Assembly (NCBI GenBank): GCA_009838625.1
Contig: VXRG01000034.1
Span: forward strand, 1 to 64,000
Origin: Caldilineaceae bacterium SB0664_bin_27
Lineage (GTDB): Bacteria; Chloroflexota; Anaerolineae; Caldilineales; Caldilineaceae
DNA length: 64,000 bases
Direction: 5' to 3'
Shown here piece by piece: positions 18,158 through 26,252 of this stretch. Numbering within the stretch: position 1 is the first letter of the stretch; every line of letters starts with the position of its first letter. The notes under the pieces were generated by a model that was not told where the DNA came from, did no database searches, and saw nothing but the letters and a program-made list of their open reading frames with translations. Position numbers and translations under genes: made by a program.

Positions 18158-18989
18158 ATGCCTGGATACCTTCTTCCGCGGTCAAGGGCCAGGAATCGAA
18201 TGTATAGCCATACTTGCTGAGCTCAAAAGCCACTTCTGCCGCAGTAGGCGCCACCAGTCCCAACTGGTGGAGCTCCTCGGTCTGGGAAAAGACCTGGCGA
18301 GGCTTTCCCTGCATCGCAATCTGGCCTTCGTGCATTACCAGGATGGAGTCGGCCAAATGGGCCACGGCATCGATCTTGTGTTCAGCGATCAAGATTGTCT
18401 TCCCATGCTCAGAGTTTAGGGCCCGGATCAACTCGAGGACACGCCGGCTGCTCTGCGGATCTAGATTAGAGGTAGGCTCATCCAGGATCAAGATTTCGGG
18501 AAGCATCGCCCAAATTGCGCCGATGGCTACGGACTGCTGCTGGCCTCCGGAGAGATAGGCAGGTTCGCGTTCCAGGAGTTCCTCTATACCAATCGTCGTG
18601 GCCGCGAGTTGTATCCGGCGAAGAATTTCCGACTTTGCCAGGCCCAGGTTTTCCGGCCCAAAGGCGAGTTCCTCCCTCACTGTATGGGCAAACAACTGCA
18701 CATCCGGACTCTGGAAGACGAATCCAACCTTTTGCGCCAACTCAGAAATCGACTGGTCTCTCGTGGCAGTTCCGTCGATGTCTACCCTTCCGCCCACGCG
18801 CCCAGGGACGAGATGCGGAATCAAGCCGTTTAGGCACATGTACAGCGTGCTCTTGCCGGCCCCCGTCGCGCCGATGAGCAGTGCGATCTCACCTTGCTCA
18901 AAGGTCAGATTGATGTCACGCAGCGCGGGCTCTTTCGTGCCTGAATAGGAGAAGGTCAGGTCTTCTACAACTACAACTGGCTCACTCAC
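18141..18989 (-). CDS. ECF transporter ATP-binding protein (first A component)
   Basis: 282-aa ATPase with Walker A GATGAGKST at residues 40-48, the Q-loop VFQSPDVQLFAHTVREEL, the canonical signature LSGGQQQ and Walker B ILILDEPTSNLDP. It starts at GTG 18989; no convincing Shine-Dalgarno sequence precedes it, so the exact start is uncertain. Its C-terminus carries the EcfA segment LGLVAPTAAEVAFELSKYG. It is separated from the S-component gene by 427 bases, an unusually long gap for this operon. Confidence 0.91.
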   Translation of the reverse strand: MSEPVVVVEDLTFSYSGTKEPALRDINLTFEQGEIALLIGATGAGKSTLYMCLNGLIPHLVPGRVGGRVDIDGTATRDQSISELAQKVGFVFQSPDVQLFAHTVREELAFGPENLGLAKSEILRRIQLAATTIGIEELLEREPAYLSGGQQQSVAIGAIWAMLPEILILDEPTSNLDPQSSRRVLELIRALNSEHGKTILIAEHKIDAVAHLADSILVMHEGQIAMQGKPRQVFSQTEELHQLGLVAPTAAEVAFELSKYGYTFDSWPLTAEEGIQAFGELL

Positions 18990-19416
18990 GTGGATTCAGG
19001 GGGACAGTCAGAATGAAAGGCAAACTCATCACTCTCTCCTACTCTATCGTCCAGGACTCACCATAGGTTTCTTCGGGACATGGTGCGGAGGCGGCAGCCC
19101 AGCCCAAAGGCGGATGATTGAGATCTGTAACAAGTGATGGTGAGCGGACTCATGCATGGGTCTGACACGCTTGACCTCTCTCACTGAGTACTGCGCCCGC
19201 TCGGCAACATTGCGTGGACCTGACGATGACTGCTCGGTCTTGCCCACGCAACGTGCTAGAGCACTGCCGAATGACCCTGCCTCTTGCGCTTTTTCAGACT
19301 TCGGTCGTTCCTGATGCGATCTTTGGGGGAACTTGCATTTCGCCTGAGGGTAGCGAAACCTGTGACTCTGCCCTTGCCAAGCCATCCTGCGCCTGCGGAA
19401 AAAGGTTTGCCGAATC
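18990..19416. other. 427-base gap between ECF S-component and ATPase genes
   Basis: No frame on either strand resembles a known protein. The leftward frame 19044-19466 is rich in Arg/Lys/His and overlaps the S-component gene. I looked for thiamine, cobalamin and similar riboswitch boxes and recognised none. The gap may hold a leader or separate promoter for the A-A'-T genes, or decayed sequence. Confidence 0.4.
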
Positions 19417-20199
19417 CTATTCTTCTTCCTCGTTCGCTGCCAGGATCGATCCTGAGACGGCAGCAAACCTTATGCCGGCACGATGTAACCCGATAATCAC
19501 AGCGGCCCCAATTACGATTGAGATGACTGTCAACAGGATACGCTGGGCGGGCACGATCCCCGACCAGAAAGCAAATACCCACTGATCGGGGCCTTCAGGA
19601 AACAGGTATGACCAACCCAGACTCAGGTAGACGTGGTTGATCATGTATGCAGTCCATGAAATAATCGCCACCCCGATTGAAGTAGGAACCGGTTGCAATT
19701 CGCGAATTTTGCTGACTGCCCAAGGTGAAAACCAGAGCCCTACCAGACCCGTGAGATACATTGGCCAGTAGGCGAATTCCGCGTAAACATAGGAGCCTAT
19801 GGCCGAGAACATGGGCAGCACCGGCCAGGCAATCACGGCGATCAGATAGATTACGAGTGTCGCGATGCGAGACTTGCGCGTATTCACCATCAGCAGTCCT
19901 GCTGCCAGCGCGCCGATGGTATGGGGATAGAAGGTGGCAAATCCGAAGTATGCGGTGGCAGGACCGATGAAACTTGCGAGCAGTCCGCCAATCGTAGCAG
20001 CGATCGCGCCGGCAATCGGGCCGAACAGAATCCCTGCCAGGGTCAGGATAAACTCCTGACCGCCAAAAGTGCCCCCGCCGACCAGGGGAATCGCGGGAAG
20101 TATTGAGGCAACCGCATAAATGGCTGCCCAGACTGCGAGGTACGCGACTGGAATGCCGGCGATCGCCCCTCGCCGGCCGCCCGAAATCTGTGTCGTCAT
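19417..20199 (-). CDS. Probable ECF transporter substrate-binding (S) component
   Basis: 260-aa membrane protein with about six hydrophobic segments. I choose ATG 20199 because AAAGGAGG lies 7 bases upstream. The stretch LTLAGILFGPIAGAIAATIG matches the Gly/Ala-rich third-helix region common to S components such as BioY, ThiT and HmpT-like proteins. The protein ends in an acidic tail (ANEEEE). The residues that set vitamin specificity are not recognisable, so the substrate (vitamin, precursor or metal) is unassigned. It lies between a family-5 binding lipoprotein and the ECF ATPases on the same strand. Confidence 0.75.
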   Translation of the reverse strand: MTTQISGGRRGAIAGIPVAYLAVWAAIYAVASILPAIPLVGGGTFGGQEFILTLAGILFGPIAGAIAATIGGLLASFIGPATAYFGFATFYPHTIGALAAGLLMVNTRKSRIATLVIYLIAVIAWPVLPMFSAIGSYVYAEFAYWPMYLTGLVGLWFSPWAVSKIRELQPVPTSIGVAIISWTAYMINHVYLSLGWSYLFPEGPDQWVFAFWSGIVPAQRILLTVISIVIGAAVIIGLHRAGIRFAAVSGSILAANEEEE

Positions 20200-20217
20200 G
20201 TCTGCCTCCTTTGCAAG

Positions 20218-20260
20218 ATGCATGTCACCTGTCAGATATTTCAGGACAGGTGACATGCAT
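20218..20260 (-). promoter_or_regulatory. Perfect 16-bp inverted repeat between binding-protein and S-component genes
   Basis: ATGCATGTCACCTGTC at 20218-20233 and its exact reverse complement at 20245-20260, with an 11-base loop. It lies 57 bases after the binding-protein stop and just upstream of the S-component ribosome binding site. No T run follows on the leftward strand, so an RNA-stabilising or attenuating hairpin is likelier than a simple terminator. Its position mirrors the hairpin at 2670-2692. Confidence 0.8.
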
Positions 20261-20317
20261 TTCTAGGACACGCTGAATGAAGGAGCAGATCCTGGGCGTC
20301 GGGTGCTACTCTGCGAC

Positions 20318-21961
20318 CTACTCCGTTACCCAGACACGGTGAAACATATGGGTATCCATCGGCGACGGTACGTAGTTCTGCACGCGAGGCGTCGATACGT
20401 CCACATAGATGTTGTGCGTCAACGGAATGTAAGGCAGGTCTTCGGCGAATTGGGCGTCCACCTCTTGGTAGAGACGGGCGCGTTCGGCGTCGTCGATAGT
20501 GGCGCGGGCGGTGGCGATGTTGGCATCCACGTCTGCGTTGGCGTAGCGGGCGTAGTTGCCGCCTGCGCCCAGATTGTCGGAGTGCATCAGGGGATAGTAG
20601 AAGCCGTCCGGGTCGGCGTAGTCGGTGACTCGGTACATCCAGGCGAGATCGTAGCTGCCCGATTCAAGCGCTTCCATGTAGGGCCCGAACTCTGTCGGTT
20701 TGATCTCGATGTTGATGCCGATCTCTTTCAGGTTGGCCTGGTAAATTTCCAGCAGCTTGATCAGGTTGCCCCAAGGCGGAAGAATGACGTCAAAAGTGCC
20801 GGGAACACCGTCTGCAAAGCCGGCCTCCGCCATAAGGGCCTTGGCTGAATCGAGGTTGGTTGGGTAATTCAGCATCGCGTCCTCATTGTAGCCAAGCAGT
20901 CCGGGAGGAAGCAGGCCCTGGGCGACATTGGCTCGCCCTTGCAAGCTGGCGATGATGGCATCCAGATCGAGTGCGTAGCGGACCGCCTGCCGCAACTTGG
21001 CATTGGTTCCGAACGGTTCGTTGTCAAGGTTGACGACGATAAAATCGGTATGGAATGTCTCTGCCCAGCCCAGCTTCTCCTTGTAGACCGGGTCCGTGCT
21101 GAACCGCTCCCAGTGCGCCGGGGGAACCCAGGCCATATCCAGTCGCCCGGCATCCAGCTCTACGATGCGCGTGTTTTCGTCACCTATGAAGCGGAACATG
21201 ACCGCATCCAGGTAGGGGCGTCCGTTCCAGTAATCTTCGAAGGCGTTGAGTGTTACGTCCTGGTTGAGATTCCACTCGCCCAGGGAGAACGGCCCGGCCG
21301 CGACGACATTCTGGCCGAAATCTTCACCCCACTTCTCGACCTCTTCCTGCGGCACGACGGCCAGGTTGATGCTGGCCAGCATAGCCTTGAAGGGGGCCAG
21401 CGGTTCGGCAAGTTCGATCTCCAGGGTCCCGGCATCGACGACTCTGATGCCGCTGACTTCATCGGCGGACCCATCCTGGAAAGCCTCGGCGCCGACAATT
21501 ATTGAGAGCATCCAGGCCTTGGGGCTCCTGGTCTCCGGATTCAGGACACGTTCAAAGCTGTACTTGAAGTCGTAAGCTGTGATTTCCCGGCCGTTGTGGA
21601 ACTTCGCGCCTGATCGCAGATTGAAAGTCCAAGTCTTGCCGTCTTCGGACACTTCAAAACTCTCGGCGATGGCCGGTTCTATCTCACGACCATCCGGTGA
21701 AAGGCGGAAAAGACCTTCAAGCAGATTGGGGGCTATAACCCCTTGATCCCAGCCGGCGATGGCAGCCGGATCAAAGCTCTTTGGATCGGATGAGACAAAG
21801 CCGGCCACGACGCCGCCCATTTTCGGTCCTTCTGCCATGCTCGAATCAGCGGCCATCGTGTCGGCGGCCGGGGCCACCGGCGCGGCAACACAGGCGATCA
21901 TGAGCGATGCCAGTAGTGCAAGACAAAAAACCAGCTTCAACACATGCTTCGATGACTTCAT
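20318..21961 (-). CDS. ABC transporter substrate-binding lipoprotein, SBP family 5
   Basis: 547-aa receptor of the DppA/OppA/NikA family. ATG 21961 follows AGGAGA. The signal peptide ends with a lipobox-like SLMIAC (Cys near residue 23), then an Ala/Pro/Met linker, then the family-5 domain with AESFEVSEDGKTWTFNLRSG and HNGREITAYDFKYSFERVL. It is 550 aa long, a normal size. It has its own promoter at 22078-22106. Its natural partners would be the DppB/DppC permeases at 13055-14849, which are separated from it by the ECF genes and a PhyH gene; no other family-5 permease is closer. Confidence 0.9.
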   Translation of the reverse strand: MKSSKHVLKLVFCLALLASLMIACVAAPVAPAADTMAADSSMAEGPKMGGVVAGFVSSDPKSFDPAAIAGWDQGVIAPNLLEGLFRLSPDGREIEPAIAESFEVSEDGKTWTFNLRSGAKFHNGREITAYDFKYSFERVLNPETRSPKAWMLSIIVGAEAFQDGSADEVSGIRVVDAGTLEIELAEPLAPFKAMLASINLAVVPQEEVEKWGEDFGQNVVAAGPFSLGEWNLNQDVTLNAFEDYWNGRPYLDAVMFRFIGDENTRIVELDAGRLDMAWVPPAHWERFSTDPVYKEKLGWAETFHTDFIVVNLDNEPFGTNAKLRQAVRYALDLDAIIASLQGRANVAQGLLPPGLLGYNEDAMLNYPTNLDSAKALMAEAGFADGVPGTFDVILPPWGNLIKLLEIYQANLKEIGINIEIKPTEFGPYMEALESGSYDLAWMYRVTDYADPDGFYYPLMHSDNLGAGGNYARYANADVDANIATARATIDDAERARLYQEVDAQFAEDLPYIPLTHNIYVDVSTPRVQNYVPSPMDTHMFHRVWVTE

Positions 21962-22077
21962 GTCATTCTCCTGAAATAGTGTGGATTCTGAGGGAATCTG
22001 AAGGAAGTAAAGGAATTGGCCTGGAAACTGTTGAGAGGCTTGGACGGTTGTCCCGGTCCGGCTCCCATGCTGCGCCA

Positions 22078-22106
22078 AAGTTAACAAATCGAAATTCCGT
22101 TGTCAA
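22078..22106 (-). promoter_or_regulatory. Promoter of the family-5 binding-protein gene
   Basis: On the minus strand TTGACA (22106-22101), 17 bases, TAACTT (22083-22078). The -35 overlaps the stop codon of the upstream kinase gene. The leader to the ATG is about 110 bases. This separates the transporter genes transcriptionally from the kinase and PhyH genes. Confidence 0.65.
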
Positions 22107-23161
22107 GCGTTCGAATCCTGCCGAGCAAGGCGCATCTGCAGTTGCTGCAGCCTTGAATGCGCCTGAGCTGCGTCAACTCTCAGGGCGTGAAGCACGCCAA
22201 AGTCCTTAATGATGAATGAAGCCGAGACCGCGCCATAAAGGGCGGCCTGCCGGGCGTCTCCAGTCTGGGCCATCCCGACCAGAAAGCCGCCGCAGAAGGC
22301 ATCGCCGGCCCCGGTCGGATCGACCGCCGCCGTCGGGAAAGTCGGGATCTGAGTCCAGTTCTTCTCTCCTTGCAGCAGCAGGCGCAATCCGCGTGCCCCC
22401 ATTTTGACTCCGATCCCGCGGGGTCCCAGCGCGAGCAGGCGCTGCGCCGCCTCGAAGACGTGTCCACGATCCGCCTCACTCTCACTTGCGGCACAGTTGG
22501 CGGCATCGGCGTGGATGGTCAGTTCCTCAATGCTTGGCAGGAGATAGTCGATATTTCTGAGCAGGGCGAGGTCAACCTCGGCTTCCTGGTCCCAGTCCCA
22601 CCAGGGCCAGTCGAAGGTAATGACGACCTGGTCGCCTCGCAGCTCTTTGAGAAAGGTGGCGTTGGCGCGGCTGCAAGGAAGCGGCCCCGGGGCCAGATGG
22701 ACGAAGGATGCCTCTTCGGCCAGGTCCGCGAACTGAGTGAGGTCAGGGCAGAAGCTCGGCCAGATGCGGCGGTGGAGGGGGCTGCCTGTGTCGGTGTACT
22801 CGCTTTCCAGGTCGATGATTTCGCCGGCATGGGCAGGCAGGATCGAGCGCGCCTCTTCGATGCGGTCGGTGCGGCTGCCGTCGGCAAAGTAGAATGCGCG
22901 CGAGCGCAGCAGGTGAGGATCGGGGATCTCGACCACGCCCGAGACGTTGATGCCTGCGCCGGCCAGCTGGTCCAGCCACTGGGAGGGATAGTCGCAGCCG
23001 ACGACGCTGACCAGGCTGACGTCTACACCCCAGAGGCGCATGCCTGCGGCCGCATAGACGGCATTGCCGCCAAGCTGACGCGGTGAAATCTGTCCGTCGG
23101 GGGTGACTACGTCGTCTAGAGTGCAATTGCCTACCGCAAGGAAAGGGCTGGCTGCACTCAC
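22103..23161 (-). CDS. PfkB-family carbohydrate kinase
   Basis: 352-aa ribokinase-like enzyme starting at GTG 23161, with GAGAGGAA about 9 bases upstream. The N-terminal signature is LGGNAVYAAAGMRLWG and the ATP/catalytic motif is DPTGAGDAFCGGFLVG near residue 285. It is about 25 residues longer than its paralogue at 8987-9973 and only moderately similar by eye. Family substrates include ribose, adenosine, fructose and related sugars. It lies 102 bases downstream of a PhyH gene and 141 bases upstream of the binding protein. Confidence 0.87.
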   Translation of the reverse strand: MSAASPFLAVGNCTLDDVVTPDGQISPRQLGGNAVYAAAGMRLWGVDVSLVSVVGCDYPSQWLDQLAGAGINVSGVVEIPDPHLLRSRAFYFADGSRTDRIEEARSILPAHAGEIIDLESEYTDTGSPLHRRIWPSFCPDLTQFADLAEEASFVHLAPGPLPCSRANATFLKELRGDQVVITFDWPWWDWDQEAEVDLALLRNIDYLLPSIEELTIHADAANCAASESEADRGHVFEAAQRLLALGPRGIGVKMGARGLRLLLQGEKNWTQIPTFPTAAVDPTGAGDAFCGGFLVGMAQTGDARQAALYGAVSASFIIKDFGVLHALRVDAAQAHSRLQQLQMRLARQDSNA

Positions 23162-23263
23162 GGGCCGGGTTCCTCTCTGCGGTAATCGATCGTCATCTGT
23201 CGCGTCTGCTTCCAGTCAATGTCTTTCTGTCTGCCTAATTCCGAGCTGCTGGTAGTCTTGCCG

Positions 23264-24061
23264 TCAGAAGCGCATGCGCAGCATGGGATGGCTGAAGTTG
23301 ACTGGAATAGTCTCACCAGTGCGCGCCGACTTGGTGCCCGGCGTCATGAAATGGATGGCAAGGGCGCGACGCTGGCGATCGGTCGTGTTGGGCGCCGTGC
23401 GGTGCAGAGTCTGACAGTGGTGGAGTGTGATGCCGCCGGCCGGCAGGTCGCCCACGACCGCCTCGTTATCGTCGACCAGCTTGCCCATGTCGAGAAGGAC
23501 GTCGCTGCCCTGGGCCTGGTCATGGATCATCGGTCGCAGATGCGAGCCGGGAATGAACTGCATGGCCCCGTTGTGCAAGTCCACGTCGTCAAGAGTGAGC
23601 CAGCAACTGACCAGGTTCGGGGGTAGGCACCTCCAGTAGGCGTTGTCCTGGTGCCAGAATATAGGCCCCCCGTGATGCGGCGGTTTGTACAGCCCCTGGT
23701 TATGGAACAGCTGGATGTTGGGTCCGATTACGTCTTCGATGATGTCGAGTATGCCCTGATGGTAGATCAGCTTGTGGAACTGCACGTTGTGCTCGGAGAT
23801 CTGCATGAATTGGAGCATCTCCTGCTCCCCTTCTTCATCATGGTCATGATCATCTTCGAAGACTGCCAGGTTTCGAACTGGCCGGTCTCCGCTGCGCCCT
23901 AGCGCGAATTCGTCGTCGTACTCAGCGCGCATTTCCTCTATGAGGTCGTCCTCAAGCACCTTACCGACGACCAGATAGCCGTTCTCCCAAAAGCTGGCAA
24001 CCTGCGCCTGGGTCAGGACATTGAAGCCGCTCTCTTGCTCGGCTGTTTCTGCTGATTGCAT
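23264..24061 (-). CDS. Phytanoyl-CoA dioxygenase family (PhyH) oxygenase
   Basis: 265-aa PhyH protein, the third in the window. ATG 24061 is preferred because AGGAGA is 9 bases upstream; a slightly longer in-frame ATG at 24097 lacks this and would overlap the palindrome at 24086-24105. The metal site is HQD in IFWHQDNAYWRCLPPN, with the distal His and Arg in HCQTLHRTAPNTTDRQRRALA. An acidic run with His (DDHDHDEEGEQE) lies before the core. It begins the leftward cluster that includes the kinase and transporter genes. Confidence 0.88.
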   Translation of the reverse strand: MQSAETAEQESGFNVLTQAQVASFWENGYLVVGKVLEDDLIEEMRAEYDDEFALGRSGDRPVRNLAVFEDDHDHDEEGEQEMLQFMQISEHNVQFHKLIYHQGILDIIEDVIGPNIQLFHNQGLYKPPHHGGPIFWHQDNAYWRCLPPNLVSCWLTLDDVDLHNGAMQFIPGSHLRPMIHDQAQGSDVLLDMGKLVDDNEAVVGDLPAGGITLHHCQTLHRTAPNTTDRQRRALAIHFMTPGTKSARTGETIPVNFSHPMLRMRF

Positions 24062-24085
24062 CTGAAGGTTCTCCTGTTTCTGGAT

Positions 24086-24105
24086 GTCTGCCGACATCGG
24101 CAGAC
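24086..24105. promoter_or_regulatory. 20-bp palindrome upstream of the PhyH gene
   Basis: GTCTGCCGA, a 2-base centre (CA) and TCGGCAGAC form a perfect 9-bp-arm dyad 25 bases upstream of the PhyH ATG, just before its ribosome binding site. The 2-base loop favours a DNA operator over an RNA hairpin. Confidence 0.55.
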
Positions 24106-24145
24106 GGTTTAAGAATTTATTTGACTGTTTAAGGCGTTCGAAAGT

Positions 24146-24169
24146 GAAGGGGAGTACACCTTCCCCTTC
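24146..24169 (-). terminator. Candidate terminator after the sugar ABC permease gene
   Basis: An inverted repeat GAAGGGGA / TCCCCTTC with an 8-base loop starts 10 bases after the stop of the 24179-25051 gene. Only a weak T-rich stretch follows, so termination may be partial. Confidence 0.45.
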
Positions 24170-24178
24170 GCACTGCCT

Positions 24179-25051
24179 TCAGCCCTTTATGCCGGTAATG
24201 ACGATGCCTTGAATGAAGTAACGCTGCGTAAGAAAGAATATCCCGATTGGAATGAGAGTGGAAACTATCGTCATGGCCATCAGAAACTGTATATCGATCT
24301 GGGCGCGGCCAATGAAACGGTGCAATCCTAAGGTGATCGGAAACAGTTTTGGCGAGTCCAGATAGATTAGGGGAGTGAAAAACTCATTCCAGGCCCAGGT
24401 AAAATTGAATATTGCAACGACGGCGAGGGCCGGACTCGTCAAGGGCAGCAGAATGCGAAACAGAACGCCCAGGCGGCGGCAGCCGTCAATTAGCGCGGCG
24501 TCATCCAGCTCTCTGGAAATGGTTAGAAAGAATTGACGCAGAAGAAAAATGCTGAAGGCGTCGCCAAAGAACAATGGGACAATTAAGGGCTTGAACGTGT
24601 TTATCCATCCCAGCTCACTGAATATCATATAGAGGGGAATCAGCGTCACTTGCCTGGGCAGCATCATCGTGCTGAGAACGACGACGAAAAGAATGTCTCG
24701 GCCGGGAAAACGAATGCGGGCAAAAGCGTAGGCTGCCAGGACGCTGGAAAAGAGAATGCCTATGACATTCATGCCGCTGATATAAAACGTATTGAGATAG
24801 TAGACCGCGAAATCGCCCTGCAGCCAGGCCTTGATGAAGTTTTCCCAGTGGTACACGGGCGGAATCCACACCGGCGGCGTCTTCCAGATGAGAGCGGTCT
24901 CCTTGCCTGCCGTGGACAGCATCCACAACCAGGGAATCAGGAACAAACTGGCGCCCGGAAGGACAAGAACCAACAACCCGACCTGACGAAAGACCGGATG
25001 CCAGACTCGTCTGGTGTTGATGTTGAGGGCAGAGTCGAGAAAGGAACTCAT
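24179..25051 (-). CDS. Carbohydrate ABC transporter permease, MalG type
   Basis: 290-aa inner-membrane permease of the CUT1 sugar-transporter class. It has about six hydrophobic segments and the MalG coupling loop ELDDAALIDGCRRLGVLFRI. The C-terminal FFLTQRYFIQGIVITGIKG matches the family ending. It follows the MalF-type permease gene by 36 bases. No sugar-ABC ATPase (MalK/UgpC/MsiK type) is encoded nearby; such importers often share one ATPase encoded elsewhere in the genome. Confidence 0.92.
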   Translation of the reverse strand: MSSFLDSALNINTRRVWHPVFRQVGLLVLVLPGASLFLIPWLWMLSTAGKETALIWKTPPVWIPPVYHWENFIKAWLQGDFAVYYLNTFYISGMNVIGILFSSVLAAYAFARIRFPGRDILFVVVLSTMMLPRQVTLIPLYMIFSELGWINTFKPLIVPLFFGDAFSIFLLRQFFLTISRELDDAALIDGCRRLGVLFRILLPLTSPALAVVAIFNFTWAWNEFFTPLIYLDSPKLFPITLGLHRFIGRAQIDIQFLMAMTIVSTLIPIGIFFLTQRYFIQGIVITGIKG

Positions 25052-25087
25052 CGGGTTGCGGCCTGTTACCGCGATATCCTGTCCGTA

Positions 25088-26020
25088 CTACTCATCCCTC
25101 TCTTCGCCGGCGTAATAGACCCAGAGGCTGGAAGAGCGGATAAAGAGCAGTGTAAAGCAGATGATGATGGCGAAAAGAACCCAGGCGACCGCGGAGGCAT
25201 AACCGAAACGAGTCTGCTGAAACGCCTTGCGATACAGAAACAGGACCATGCTCAGAGTCGAGTTGTTCGGGCCGCCGTTCGTCATGATGAACGATTGGGT
25301 GAAGAACTGGAAGGCCGCGATCAGACTGATGACGACATTGAAGAAGATCGTCGGCGAAAGCATCGGAATGGTCACGTGCCAGAAGCGCCGCCCGACGTTG
25401 GCGCCGTCGATCTTCGCCGCCTCATACAAATGGGTGGGGATCCCCTGCAGTCCAGCCAGGTAGAGAAGCATGTTGGCGCCGACCGCCCACAGGCTCATGA
25501 TGATCAACGACGGCAGCGCCCAGGTGGAATCGAATATCCAGCTCGGACCCTCAATACCCACCACTTTGAGAGCATTGTTGATGAGCCCCATTCTCGGATT
25601 GAAAATCTGCAACCACAGCACGGCAACTGCAACACCTGATATGACGGAGGGGAGGTAGTAGACTGTACGCCACACGCCGAGCCCGACAACCTTCTGATTA
25701 AGTAGCAGGGCTACTGCCAGCGCCGTTGCCGCGCCCAGCGGCACTGAAACAAAGGCATATATGGCAGTGATGCGCAGACTCTTCAGGAACAGGGGGTCCT
25801 GGACCAGGTCCACGTAGTTCCCGAAACCTACAAAGATGTTGCGGGTAAAGAGGTCGGCCTGGAAGAAGCTCAAAACCAACGAGAAGACCAGCGGCCCCAA
25901 TGTAAACGCCAGAAAGCCGATAATCCACGGCAGCAAGCAAAGATAGGCGGTGAGAACGTCCTCAGTTCTCTGCGTGATTCGGCGCTTCAGGAAATCCGAC
26001 AGGCCGCTATGAACTGTCAC
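25088..26020 (-). CDS. Carbohydrate ABC transporter permease, MalF type
   Basis: 310-aa permease. I choose GTG 26020 because GAGGAG lies about 10 bases upstream and the product then begins VTVHSGLSDFLKRRITQR, just before the first helix (AYLCLLPWIIGFLAFTLGP); the longer frame is unconserved. The coupling loop is YEAAKIDGANVGRRFWHVTI. It forms the heterodimeric channel with the MalG-type protein downstream and takes substrate from the lipoprotein encoded upstream. Confidence 0.91.
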   Translation of the reverse strand: MTVHSGLSDFLKRRITQRTEDVLTAYLCLLPWIIGFLAFTLGPLVFSLVLSFFQADLFTRNIFVGFGNYVDLVQDPLFLKSLRITAIYAFVSVPLGAATALAVALLLNQKVVGLGVWRTVYYLPSVISGVAVAVLWLQIFNPRMGLINNALKVVGIEGPSWIFDSTWALPSLIIMSLWAVGANMLLYLAGLQGIPTHLYEAAKIDGANVGRRFWHVTIPMLSPTIFFNVVISLIAAFQFFTQSFIMTNGGPNNSTLSMVLFLYRKAFQQTRFGYASAVAWVLFAIIICFTLLFIRSSSLWVYYAGEERDE

Positions 26021-26252
26021 TCTTCGTCTGCTCCTCGACAGGGCTGTCGCCCGGACGGTACTGGTCGGTACTCGTTTGCATGGGTCAGTCCAGCACTTCG
26101 CAGTGGAGGCGGTCAGGAGGTACGGCGTGCGTCTTGGTTGTCGGGGCAGGGGGCAGGACGATCGGCCTGCCCCCAGATGCCCCATTCAGTCAAATGTTTC
26201 GCTGCATCCGCGGCCGCGGTTTCGGCCGGTGGGGTCAATTGCTTTAGCCGTT

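Noticed and set aside
18990-19416. Thiamine or cobalamin riboswitch before the ECF ATPases
   Set aside because: I could not find the conserved boxes of either class in the expected orientation.
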